Shown here piece after piece: positions 8,545 through 16,108 of a stretch of 64,000 bases of DNA; the first letter of the stretch is position 1; each line of letters starts with the position of its first letter. A model generated the notes under the pieces. The model was not told the origin of the DNA, did not search any database, and saw only the letters and a program-made list of their open reading frames with translations. The translations under genes and the position numbers were made by a program. Source of the stretch: Nonomuraea indica (GTDB lineage: Bacteria; Actinomycetota; Actinomycetes; Streptosporangiales; Streptosporangiaceae); NCBI RefSeq assembly GCF_002850745.1, contig NZ_KZ559479.1, positions 142,414 through 206,413 on the forward strand, in the 5' to 3' direction.

Positions 8545-9642
8545 GTGTCCAACACCGCCTCGGGCAAGACCCCCCTGCCGGGACGCGGGCCGGAGCAGGC
8601 CCGCGCCCGGCGGCGGGGCGCGCACCCGCTCGCCCGGTTCCTCGTCCGCCGGCTCCTCACCGCCGTCCTGCTCGCGTGGGGCATCACGCTGGTGACGTTC
8701 GTGCTGACGAACCTGGTGCCGGGCGACCCGGTGGCCGCCAACCTCGGCCAGCGGGCCCTCGGCGACCCGGCCATCGTCGCCCAGTGGCGGGCCGAGCACG
8801 GCCTGGACAAGCCGCTGTGGGAGCAGTACGCGCTGCACCTGCAGGGCCTGCTGCAGGGCGACTTCGGCACCAGCCAGCAGAGCCACCGGCCGGTCGCCCA
8901 GGATCTGGCCGAGTTCGTGCCCGCGACCCTGGAACTGGCCGGCGCGGCCATCCTCGTGTCCCTGGTGCTGGGCGTCGGGTTCGGGGTGCTGGCGGCGCTG
9001 CGCCGCGACCGGCTGTCCGACCACCTGCTGCGGGTGCTGAGCCTCGTCGGCATCTCGGTGCCGACCTTCTGGCTGGCGCTGGTGGCGTTCTACGTCTTCT
9101 TCTACCGGCTGCAGATCACCCCGGGCAGCGGCCGGGTGGACCCGGCCCTCGGCGGCGCGCCGCCGGTGACCGGGCTGCAGACGATCGACGCGCTGCTGGC
9201 CGGCCGGTGGGACATCTTCGCCTCCGCCGCCGGCCATCTCATCACGCCCACGCTGGTGCTCGCCCTCTACACCATCGGCCTGCTGACCAGGTTCACCCGG
9301 TCGGCGGTGCTGGAGGTGCTCGGGCAGGACTACGTCCGCGCGGCCCGCGCCAAGGGGCTGCCGGGCCGGGTGATCCTGTTCCGCTACGTGCTGCGCTCCG
9401 CGCTGGTGCCGATCATCACCGTGGCCGGCCTGGCCTTCGGCAGCCTGCTGTCCGGCACCGTGCTGGTCGAGGCGATCTTCGCCTGGCCGGGCATCGGCCA
9501 GTACGCCTACAAGAGCGCCACCACCCTCGACCTGCCCGCCGTCATGGGCGTCGGCCTCGTCGTGGGCGTCGTGTACCTGGTCATCAACCTGATCGTGGAC
9601 GTGCTGTACGGCGTCATCGATCCCCGAGTGAGGCTGCAGTGA
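8545..9642 (+). CDS. oligopeptide ABC transporter permease, DppB-type
   Basis: A 365-residue inner-membrane permease with about six transmembrane helices. An Ala/Arg-rich cytosolic lead of about 35 residues precedes FLVRRLLTAVLLAWGITLVT, the typical first helix of DppB/OppB. The EAA loop that contacts the ATPase is visible as DYVRAARAKGLPGRVILFRY. The likely GTG start is 12 bp after the binding-protein stop and lacks a strong ribosome site, so translational coupling is likely. Partner of the DppC-type permease that follows with a 4-nt overlap. Confidence 0.92.
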   Translation: MSNTASGKTPLPGRGPEQARARRRGAHPLARFLVRRLLTAVLLAWGITLVTFVLTNLVPGDPVAANLGQRALGDPAIVAQWRAEHGLDKPLWEQYALHLQGLLQGDFGTSQQSHRPVAQDLAEFVPATLELAGAAILVSLVLGVGFGVLAALRRDRLSDHLLRVLSLVGISVPTFWLALVAFYVFFYRLQITPGSGRVDPALGGAPPVTGLQTIDALLAGRWDIFASAAGHLITPTLVLALYTIGLLTRFTRSAVLEVLGQDYVRAARAKGLPGRVILFRYVLRSALVPIITVAGLAFGSLLSGTVLVEAIFAWPGIGQYAYKSATTLDLPAVMGVGLVVGVVYLVINLIVDVLYGVIDPRVRLQ

Positions 9643-10514
9643 AACGGGACCCCCTGAGCCGCAAGGGGCTGACGCGGCGGCTGCCCGAAGCCTGGCGGAG
9701 GCCGTTGGCCCTCGCCGGCGGCGCGGTCGCGCTCGCCTGGCTCGTCATCGCCCTGGCGGCGCCGGTGCTGGCCCCGTACGACCCGCTCGCCCAGGAGCTG
9801 CCGCGCCTGGCCGCGCCGGGTCCCGGGCACTGGTTCGGCACCGACCAGCTCGGCCGCGACATCCTGAGCAGGGTCATCCACGGCGCGCGGGTCACGATCC
9901 CGCTGACGATGCTGCTGGTGGCGCTGTCGGTGCTGCTCGGCGGCCTGCTGGGCGCCTGCGCCGGCTACTTCGGCCGGTGGGCCGACGAGACCATCATGCG
10001 GGTGGCCGACCTCGTGTTCGCCTTCCCCACGGTGATCCTGGCCATGGTGGTCGCGGCGGCGCTCGGCGCCAGCCTCACCAACGCGGTGCTGGCCGTGCTG
10101 GTGGTGGCCTGGCCCGCCTACGCCCGCGTCACCCGGGGGCTGGTGCTCGGGGTGCGGGAGCGGGAGTTCGTGCTGAGCGGGCGGCTGCTGGGCTTCTCGG
10201 CCTGGCGGTCCCTGCGCGTGGACGTGCTGCCGAACGTGACCGGCCCGGTGCTGGTGCTGGCGACGCTGGACATCGGCACGGCGCTGCTGCTGCTGTCGGG
10301 CCTGTCGTTCCTCGGCCTGGGCGCCAAGCCGCCGTCCCCCGAGTGGGGCGCGATGGTGGCAGGCGGCGTCGAGGTGTTCGACAGCTGGTGGGTGGCGACC
10401 TTCCCGGGCCTGGCGATCCTCACCGTGGTGCTGGCGTTCAACTTCCTCGGCGACACCCTGCGCGACGCCCTGGACCCCCGGACGGCCCGGGCCATCAAGG
10501 AGCGTGCGCTGTGA
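9639..10514 (+). CDS. oligopeptide ABC transporter permease, DppC-type
   Basis: A 291-residue permease. The GTG overlaps the preceding stop codon (GTGA). It has the DppC N-terminal helix (LALAGGAVALAWLVIALAAP), the motif HWFGTDQLGRDILSRVIHGAR, and the EAA loop REREFVLSGRLLGFSAWRSL. About six membrane spans. It forms the transmembrane pore with the DppB-type subunit and is followed with overlap by the first ATPase gene. Confidence 0.93.
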   Translation: MKRDPLSRKGLTRRLPEAWRRPLALAGGAVALAWLVIALAAPVLAPYDPLAQELPRLAAPGPGHWFGTDQLGRDILSRVIHGARVTIPLTMLLVALSVLLGGLLGACAGYFGRWADETIMRVADLVFAFPTVILAMVVAAALGASLTNAVLAVLVVAWPAYARVTRGLVLGVREREFVLSGRLLGFSAWRSLRVDVLPNVTGPVLVLATLDIGTALLLLSGLSFLGLGAKPPSPEWGAMVAGGVEVFDSWWVATFPGLAILTVVLAFNFLGDTLRDALDPRTARAIKERAL

Positions 10515-11308
10515 CACTCGAGATCACCGGCCTGAAGGTGTCGCTCGGCGGCCGGGACATCCTGCGCGGCGTGGACCTGCACCTGGAGAAGGGCCGGGTG
10601 CACGGCCTGGCCGGCGAGAGCGGATCGGGCAAGACGATGACCGGGCTGGCCGTGCTCGGCCTGCTGCCGCACGGCGCGCGGGCCACCGGCCGGATCGACC
10701 TCGGCGGGCGCGACCTGCTCACGCTGCCGCCCCGGGAGCTCAACAAGGTGCGCGGCGGCCAGGTGGCCATGGTCTTCCAGGACCCGGCGACCAGCCTGCA
10801 CCCGATGCTGTCGGTCGGCAGGCAGCTCACCGAGCACATGCGCCACCACCTCGGGCTGGGCAGGGCCGAGGCGCGGGCCCGCGCCGTCGAACTGCTCGGC
10901 AAGGTGCGCATCCCCGGGGCGGAGGAGGCGTACGGACGCTTCCCGCACCAGTTCTCCGGCGGGATGCGGCAGCGCATCGCGATCGCCATCGCGCTGGCCT
11001 GCTCGCCCCGGGTGCTCATCGCCGACGAGCCGACGACGGCGTTGGACGTGACCGTGCAGGCGGGCGTGCTGCGGCTGCTGCGCGGCCTGTGCGACGAGCT
11101 GGGCCTGGCCGTCCTGCTCGTCACGCACGACCTGGGCGTCATGTCGGCCATCGCCGACGAGGTGAGCGTCATGAAAGACGGCCTGGTCGTGGAGACCGGC
11201 CCGCGGGGCCAGGTGCTGCGCGAGCCCGCGCACGCCTACACCCGCTCGCTGCTGGACGCACTGCCCGGGGAGCCAGGCGGCCCCGCGGAGCCGGGAGGGA
11301 AGGCATGA
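10511..11308 (+). CDS. oligopeptide ABC transporter ATPase, DppD-type
   Basis: A 265-residue nucleotide-binding subunit. Walker A GESGSGKT, Q-loop VFQDPATSLHP, signature FSGGMRQRIAIAIAL, Walker B VLIADEPTTALD and the switch His in LLVTHDLGVM are all present. The usual C-terminal oligopeptide-transporter extension with a Cys cluster is short here. The GTG start overlaps the permease stop (GTGA). It pairs with the DppF-type ATPase encoded next. Confidence 0.94.
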   Translation: MTLEITGLKVSLGGRDILRGVDLHLEKGRVHGLAGESGSGKTMTGLAVLGLLPHGARATGRIDLGGRDLLTLPPRELNKVRGGQVAMVFQDPATSLHPMLSVGRQLTEHMRHHLGLGRAEARARAVELLGKVRIPGAEEAYGRFPHQFSGGMRQRIAIAIALACSPRVLIADEPTTALDVTVQAGVLRLLRGLCDELGLAVLLVTHDLGVMSAIADEVSVMKDGLVVETGPRGQVLREPAHAYTRSLLDALPGEPGGPAEPGGKA

Positions 11309-12210
11309 CGCTGCAGATCGAGGACCTGGTCGTCGAGCACCGGTCCCCGGGCCGCCCGGTCGTCAGGGCCGTGGCGGGGGCGAGCCTCACCGTCAGCCCG
11401 GGCGAGGTCGTCGGCCTGGTCGGCGAGTCGGGGTGCGGCAAGTCCACGCTGGCCCGCGCCGTCTGCGGGCTGAACCCGGTCACCGGCGGCTCCATCACCT
11501 TCGAGGGGCGGCCGGTCACCCCGCTCGGGTTGCGCCGCCGGACGCTCACCGCCGTCCAGATGGTGTTCCAGGACCCGTACGCGTCGCTGAACCCGCGCCG
11601 CCGCGTCGGCGACCAGATCGCCGACGGGCTGCGCACCGCGGGCGACCGCGCCACGACGCCCGCTGACCTGCTGGAACGGGTGGGCCTGCCGCGGGAGTTC
11701 GCGGCGCGGCACCCGCACGAGTTCTCCGGCGGGCAGCGGCAGCGGATCGCCATCGCGCGGGCGCTGGCGGCCCGGCCGCGGATGCTGATCGGTGACGAGC
11801 CGATCTCGGCGCTGGACGCCTCCGCCCAGGCGCAGGTCGCCACCCTGATGCGGGACCTGGCGGTGGACTCGGGCGCGGGCCTGCTGTTCATCAGCCACGA
11901 CCTGTCGGTGGTGCGGCTGATCGCCGACCGGATCGCCGTCATGTACCTCGGCCGGATCGTCGAGGTGGGGAACACGGCCGAGGTGTGGGCCGACCCGCGC
12001 CACCCGTACACGCGGGCGCTGCTCCAGGCGATCCCCCGGCCCGACGGGATGGGGGTGCTGCCGGCCGAGCTGCCCGGCGACGTGCCGGACCCGGCGAACC
12101 CGCCGGCCGGCTGCCGCTTCCATCCGCGCTGCCCGCTCGCCATGGACGTCTGCCGGGAGAAGGAGCCCGCCCCCGGGCCCGTCGCCTGCTGGCTGCACGA
12201 GCCGGCGTGA
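11305..12210 (+). CDS. oligopeptide ABC transporter ATPase, DppF-type
   Basis: A 301-residue nucleotide-binding subunit with Walker A GESGCGKS, Q-loop VFQDPYASLNP, signature FSGGQRQRIAIARAL, Walker B MLIGDEPISALD and LFISHDLSVV. The C-terminal extension has the cysteines typical of DppF/OppF (PAGCRFHPRCPLAMDVC), which in some relatives bind an iron-sulfur cluster. The ATG overlaps the DppD stop (ATGA) and has a GGGAGG ribosome site. Confidence 0.94.
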   Translation: MTLQIEDLVVEHRSPGRPVVRAVAGASLTVSPGEVVGLVGESGCGKSTLARAVCGLNPVTGGSITFEGRPVTPLGLRRRTLTAVQMVFQDPYASLNPRRRVGDQIADGLRTAGDRATTPADLLERVGLPREFAARHPHEFSGGQRQRIAIARALAARPRMLIGDEPISALDASAQAQVATLMRDLAVDSGAGLLFISHDLSVVRLIADRIAVMYLGRIVEVGNTAEVWADPRHPYTRALLQAIPRPDGMGVLPAELPGDVPDPANPPAGCRFHPRCPLAMDVCREKEPAPGPVACWLHEPA

Positions 12211-13184
12211 CCCTCGACAGCAGGCTGGCGGCCGTCCGGGCGGCCATGGCCGCCTCCGACATCGACGCGCTGGTGCTGCGCCCGTCGCCGGATTTCCGCT
12301 TCCTCGGCGGCACGGGCGACGCCTTCCTCGTCGTCACGGCCGACACCCTGACCGGGACGGCCGTCCCGGCGCGGGTCGTCCCGGCGCGGGCCCGGCGCGT
12401 GGGCGTGGACCCGGAGATGCGCGTCCGCGAGCTGTTCGGGCTGTCGATCGAGGCGGAGCTGGTGCCCGCCGCGGCCGTGCTGGCGCCGTTGCGGCTGCGC
12501 AAGGAGCCGGAGGAGGTCGAGGCGGTCGGGCGGGCCGCCGCGGCGGCCGAGGCGGTGCTCGGGCAGGTGCGGGAGTTCTCCTGGTTCGGCGTGACCGAGC
12601 GGGCGATGGCGGCCAGGCTGCGCGTGCTGCTGCTGGAGTCCGGCTGCGAGGCGGTGCTGTCGCTGCGGGTGGCCGCGGGCGAGCACACCGCCCGGCCCGC
12701 GCACCGGCCGGGCGAGCGCGTGATCAATCCCGGTGACGCGCTGCTGGTGTCGGTCTGCGGCCGGTGGGACGGCTACTGCGCGGAGGTGGCGCGGGTGTTC
12801 GCCGTCGCCGAGCCGCCGGAGGACTTCGAGGCCATGTACTCGGTGGTGCTGGCCGCGCACGCCGCTGCCCTGAGCTCGATGCGGGAGGGGGCCTCGGCCG
12901 CGGGCGTGGCGGCGGCGGTGCGCGGCGTGATCGACGGCAGCGGTTACGGCCGGTTCGCCGCCACCGGCGCCGGAAGGGGCGTGGGCCTCGGTCACGACGA
13001 GGGGCCGCGGTTGCGGCCGGGGGAGGACACGGTGCTGGGCGCCGGGATGACGCTCTGCGTGGAGCCGGCCATCTACGTGCCCGACCTGTTCGGCGCGCGG
13101 GTGGCCGACGTGGTCGCCTGCACCGACGCGGGCCCGGAGGTGCTGACCGGGGGCCCGCCCCCGCTGCACGTCCTGGACCGCTGA
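12207..13184 (+). CDS. M24-fold (Xaa-Pro peptidase/creatinase) protein with degenerate metal site
   Basis: A 325-residue pita-bread protein: a short N-terminal creatinase-like domain (about 1-95) and an M24 domain (about 100-320). In active M24 aminopeptidases the two metals are held by Asp, Asp, His, Glu, Glu. Aligning the conserved blocks by eye, the positions here are S182, E193, R257 (GRGVG instead of GHGxG), E286 (retained) and A300. The enzyme therefore probably does not bind two metals as a normal prolidase does; creatinase is a precedent for a metal-free member. It is the last gene of the transporter operon, its GTG overlapping the DppF stop, so it probably acts on, or senses, the imported compound. 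Confidence 0.82.
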   Translation: MTLDSRLAAVRAAMAASDIDALVLRPSPDFRFLGGTGDAFLVVTADTLTGTAVPARVVPARARRVGVDPEMRVRELFGLSIEAELVPAAAVLAPLRLRKEPEEVEAVGRAAAAAEAVLGQVREFSWFGVTERAMAARLRVLLLESGCEAVLSLRVAAGEHTARPAHRPGERVINPGDALLVSVCGRWDGYCAEVARVFAVAEPPEDFEAMYSVVLAAHAAALSSMREGASAAGVAAAVRGVIDGSGYGRFAATGAGRGVGLGHDEGPRLRPGEDTVLGAGMTLCVEPAIYVPDLFGARVADVVACTDAGPEVLTGGPPPLHVLDR

Positions 13185-13224
13185 CGGGACCGCCTGGCGG
13201 GCCCGGAGACGATCGGCCGCCGGT

Positions 13225-13257
13225 GGGGGTCCCTCCCGTGGGGGAGGCGGATCCCCC
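13225..13257. terminator. imperfect GC hairpin downstream of the transporter operon
   Basis: A run of five G with GGTCCCTCCC pairs imperfectly with GGGAGGCGGATCCCCC across a short loop, 40 bp after the M24-fold gene stop. It may end the operon transcript; its strength is uncertain because of the mismatches. Confidence 0.35.
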
Positions 13258-13289
13258 GCTCGCGGGAAGGACGCCGCGGGCGGGGCGCC

Positions 13290-13295
13290 TACGGT
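13290..13295 (+). promoter_or_regulatory. leaderless-type -10 element (TACGGT)
   Basis: TACGGT ends exactly seven bases before the ATG at 13303 and no ribosome binding site lies between, the arrangement of leaderless actinobacterial transcripts. Confidence 0.45.
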
Positions 13296-13302
13296 GGCGG
13301 TC

Positions 13303-13755
13303 ATGGTTGCCTCCGATCGCCCGCGACGCTGGCCGGCGTACGCCGTGGCGGTGCTGTTCCTCGGCTACGCCGCCGGGAAGGCCGTCTTCGCCTCGCAGGC
13401 CAGGCTCGGGTTCCCGGGCGGGCCGCCCGTGTCGGCCGCCGAGACGGCGGACTACTTCCTCGACCCCGCCCTGGGGCAGTGGCTCGCGGCGGCGACCGGG
13501 GTGCTGGCCGCGTGCGTCGCCCTGGCCACCGTCACGGCGCCGGGGCGCCGGGTGCCGAGAACGCTGATGCTGGCGGTCCTCACGGTCATGCTGCTGGCGG
13601 GCGTCGGCGGCGCCGGGATCATGATCCTCGACGGGTTCGTCGGGATCGGGGTGGGATGGCAGTGGTACCACGGAGTTCTCGGGATCGTCGTCATCTGGCT
13701 GCTCGCGGCGATGACCCGGTCGTACGCGACGGCCACCAGAGGTCTCCCGCGCTGA
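13303..13755 (+). CDS. small multi-pass membrane protein, unknown function
   Basis: A 150-residue protein with four predicted membrane helices (about 13-30, 58-78, 84-106, 120-139). It contains no recognised domain. I chose the ATG at 13303; a GTG nine bases upstream is possible but falls in the presumed promoter. It is convergent with the RibD-like reductase. Nothing in the neighbourhood suggests a function. Confidence 0.6.
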   Translation: MVASDRPRRWPAYAVAVLFLGYAAGKAVFASQARLGFPGGPPVSAAETADYFLDPALGQWLAAATGVLAACVALATVTAPGRRVPRTLMLAVLTVMLLAGVGGAGIMILDGFVGIGVGWQWYHGVLGIVVIWLLAAMTRSYATATRGLPR

Positions 13756-13818
13756 CGCGCCGGCGGCCGCCCGTCCGGGCCTCGGTCCGCGGCGAGCCGC
13801 CGGCCGCCCGCGCGGTCA

Positions 13819-14427
13819 TCAGGCGACGGAGCCGTAGGAGGGCTTGCCCGCCCACTCGTAGGTGACGTAGAGGACACCGGCGCCGGTCGCGGTGGACCCG
13901 GTGAACCGCAGCCCGGCCGGGGCGGTGCCCTCGGCGAACAGCCTCTTGCCCTGGCCGAGGACGACGGGGAAGACGAGCAGGCGGTACTCGTCGACCAGCT
14001 CGGCCTCCTGCAGCGTCCGCAGCAGGTCGCTGCTGCCCTGGACGAGGATCTCGCCGTCGGTGTCGCGCTTGAGGTCGGCCACCGTCCGCGCGGCCTCGCC
14101 CACCAGGACGTGGGTGTTGCGCCACTCGGGGGTCATCGGCGTCCGCGTGGTGACGTACTTGGGCATGCTGTTGATCTTGGCGCCGCCCTCCTCGTCGGGC
14201 ACGCCGGGCCAGTGCGCCGCGAGGATGTCGTAGGACCGGCGGCCCAGCAACATGCCCGTCGCCCGTTCCAGCTGGTCACCCATGATCTCGCCGAACTTCT
14301 CGTCCACGTGCGGGGCCAGCCAGCCGCCGTGCGGGAAGCCGTTCGCGTCGTCCTCGCCGGGCCCACCGGGGGCCTGCATGACGCCGTCCAGGGACACGAA
14401 GGTCGATACGACCAGTTTGCTTGCCAT
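13819..14427 (-). CDS. RibD C-terminal/dihydrofolate reductase-like protein
   Basis: A 202-residue member of the RibD_C family, a Rossmann-like NADPH-dependent reductase fold related to dihydrofolate reductase. Marks are MASKLVVSTFVSLDGVMQAPG at the start, the LLGRRSYDIL loop, the NADPH-side motif ILVQGSSDLLRTL and the late VLGQGKRLF. AAGGAG sits about seven bases before the ATG. Stand-alone members like this are common in actinomycetes and are mostly uncharacterised; it is not part of a riboflavin operon here. Confidence 0.88.
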   Translation of the reverse strand: MASKLVVSTFVSLDGVMQAPGGPGEDDANGFPHGGWLAPHVDEKFGEIMGDQLERATGMLLGRRSYDILAAHWPGVPDEEGGAKINSMPKYVTTRTPMTPEWRNTHVLVGEAARTVADLKRDTDGEILVQGSSDLLRTLQEAELVDEYRLLVFPVVLGQGKRLFAEGTAPAGLRFTGSTATGAGVLYVTYEWAGKPSYGSVA

Positions 14428-14550
14428 CTGTCACTCCTTCTCGTGCGGGGAGCCGCGGGACCGGGCGGCTTCGTCGTGTGCCTTCAGACTGCCGGGTCCC
14501 GCTTAAGGATTTCTTACGGGCGCCGCCCGGGGGCTCCGGCCGGCGCCGCG

Positions 14551-15192
14551 TCACGCGTGCCGCGGCCGTGCCACGACCACCGGAGCCGGGCGGGTGGCCA
14601 GCCGCAGCGCGGAGGCCGCGAGCCAGCTCCAGGCGACGGCGGAGCCCAGCGCGAACAGCGTGCCCATCTCGGGCGGGTAGACGTACGGGAGCACCAGGTA
14701 GACCAGGGTGACGGCGATGCCGACGGCGGCCCGCGCCCGCCGTCCCTGTGCCAGGTCGCGGCGCGCCAGCACCAGCGTGGCCCCGGCCAGCGCGATTCCG
14801 GACACCATGGCGGCCACGCCGTGACCGATCCCGTGCCAGGTCGTCTCCGCCGCGGCTCCGACGGGGAAACCCGCCGCCGGGTCGGCGACCAGCACGCCGG
14901 CGGCGATCAGCCCGGCGCCGAACACCGCGACCAGACGGTGCAACCACGTGCGTCCCGGACCATCGGTCAGCGTGCGCCGGACGCCCACCGCGGTCAGCAG
15001 GAACAGCACGCCGGTGACGGTGAAGCCGGCCACCTGGATCCAGCCGAGCTCCCCGGCGGCCAGCTGGCTGATCATGTGGGGACCCAGCTCGAAGCCGTCG
15101 GCCGCGGGGATCTGCGCGAGGGCGACCGCGAAGAACAGGGGCGTGCCCACGGCGCCGCCGGCCAGGAAAAGGCGGGTTCGCTTGTCGATCAC
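14551..15192 (-). CDS. DUF998 membrane protein
   Basis: A 213-residue protein with six predicted transmembrane helices, of the DUF998 family. I chose the GTG at 15192 (protein beginning MIDKRTRLFLAGG) because AAGGAG lies at a good distance; an upstream ATG in the same frame at 15225 would fall inside an operator. It is divergent from the TetR gene, and both genes flank matching 19-bp palindromes, so the TetR protein very likely represses it. DUF998 proteins have no settled function; a transport or small-molecule response role is a guess from the TetR pairing. Confidence 0.82.
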   Translation of the reverse strand: MIDKRTRLFLAGGAVGTPLFFAVALAQIPAADGFELGPHMISQLAAGELGWIQVAGFTVTGVLFLLTAVGVRRTLTDGPGRTWLHRLVAVFGAGLIAAGVLVADPAAGFPVGAAAETTWHGIGHGVAAMVSGIALAGATLVLARRDLAQGRRARAAVGIAVTLVYLVLPYVYPPEMGTLFALGSAVAWSWLAASALRLATRPAPVVVARPRHA

Positions 15193-15208
15193 AGGGATCA
15201 CTCTCCTT

Positions 15209-15227
15209 ATGTGTACGATGTCCACAT
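15209..15227. promoter_or_regulatory. TetR operator 1
   Basis: The 19-bp near-palindrome ATGTGTACGATGTCCACAT has arms matching at six of seven positions around a 5-bp spacer. It overlaps the 5' region of the DUF998 gene and has the same length and right half as operator 2. Confidence 0.65.
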
Positions 15228-15255
15228 CCGTTGGCGAGCAGAACCATACACATAG

Positions 15256-15274
15256 ATGTGGATGCTGTCCACAT
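15256..15274. promoter_or_regulatory. TetR operator 2
   Basis: ATGTGGATGCTGTCCACAT: perfect 7-bp arms ATGTGGA/TCCACAT around a 5-bp spacer, ending 13 bases before the TetR start codon. It is 47 bp from operator 1, centre to centre. Confidence 0.7.
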
Positions 15275-15287
15275 AAGGGGGAAGAAC

Positions 15288-15929
15288 ATGTCCGAGCAGG
15301 TCGTACCGGCCAGACGGCGTACCTATCGGCACGGCAACCTCCGCCAGGCCCTGCTGGAGGCCGGCCTCGAACTGGCCCGTTCCGGCGGCCCCGACGCGGT
15401 GGTGCTGCGCGAGGCCACCCGTCGCGCCGGGGTGGCGCCGAACGCCGCCTACCGGCACTTCGCCGACCGCGACGCCCTCGTGCACGAGGTGTCGCTGGCC
15501 GCGATGGCCGCGCTGGCCCGCACCATGGAGGAGGAGCAGGCCGCCCTGCCTCCGGCCGACGACCCGGTCCGGGCCGCCCGCGCGCGGTTCCGCGCCATCG
15601 GCACCGGTTACCTGCGGTTCGCCCGCACCGAGCCCGGCCTGTTCCGCGCGGCGTTCTTCGTCCCGGCGGACATGGCCGAGGCGGAGGCCGGCCATTCGGC
15701 GGGAGCCGGCGGACGCACGCCGTTCCAGCTGCTCGGCGCCGCGCTGGACGATCTGGTCGGCTGCGGGGCGATGCCGGCCGGACGCCGCGCGGGCGCCGAG
15801 TTCCTCGTCTGGTCCTCCGTTCACGGGCTGGCCGTCCTGCTCATCGACGGCCCGCTCCGCGGTCTGGAGGACTCCCAGGCCGACGAGGCCGCCCGCATGC
15901 TGATCGACCTCGTCGAACGGGGGCTGTGA
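15288..15929 (+). CDS. TetR-family transcriptional regulator
   Basis: A 213-residue repressor. The N-terminal helix-turn-helix reads TYRHGNLRQALLEAGLELA followed by LREATRRAGVAPNAAYRHFADRDAL; the C-terminal ligand-binding domain is of the TetR_C_33/WHG-like type seen in RutR-unlike actinomycete regulators. GGGGGAAG precedes the ATG. It is divergent from the DUF998 gene and the shared gap holds two palindromes of the same design, supporting autoregulation and repression of the neighbour. The ligand is unknown. Confidence 0.9.
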   Translation: MSEQVVPARRRTYRHGNLRQALLEAGLELARSGGPDAVVLREATRRAGVAPNAAYRHFADRDALVHEVSLAAMAALARTMEEEQAALPPADDPVRAARARFRAIGTGYLRFARTEPGLFRAAFFVPADMAEAEAGHSAGAGGRTPFQLLGAALDDLVGCGAMPAGRRAGAEFLVWSSVHGLAVLLIDGPLRGLEDSQADEAARMLIDLVERGL

Positions 15930-16108
15930 CGCGACCGCGCGACGGGCGGGCGGGGTGACGCGCGGATCGACGATGGGGCCGCTCATGGATGGCTGAGGTG
16001 AGTTGCGGCGTTTGGGGGTTATGTGATGTCGTGCCGCTTCCGGGATGGTACGGCCGGGCGTCGCGTGCCGTCCCGTCCCCCGCACCACCCTGCCCGAGGA
16101 GAGTGTTC

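Noticed and set aside
6850..9237. Antisense extension of the Lrp frame over the transporter genes
   Set aside because: Only the part from 6849 down is a real regulator; the upstream extension is shadow sequence opposite the binding protein and permease.
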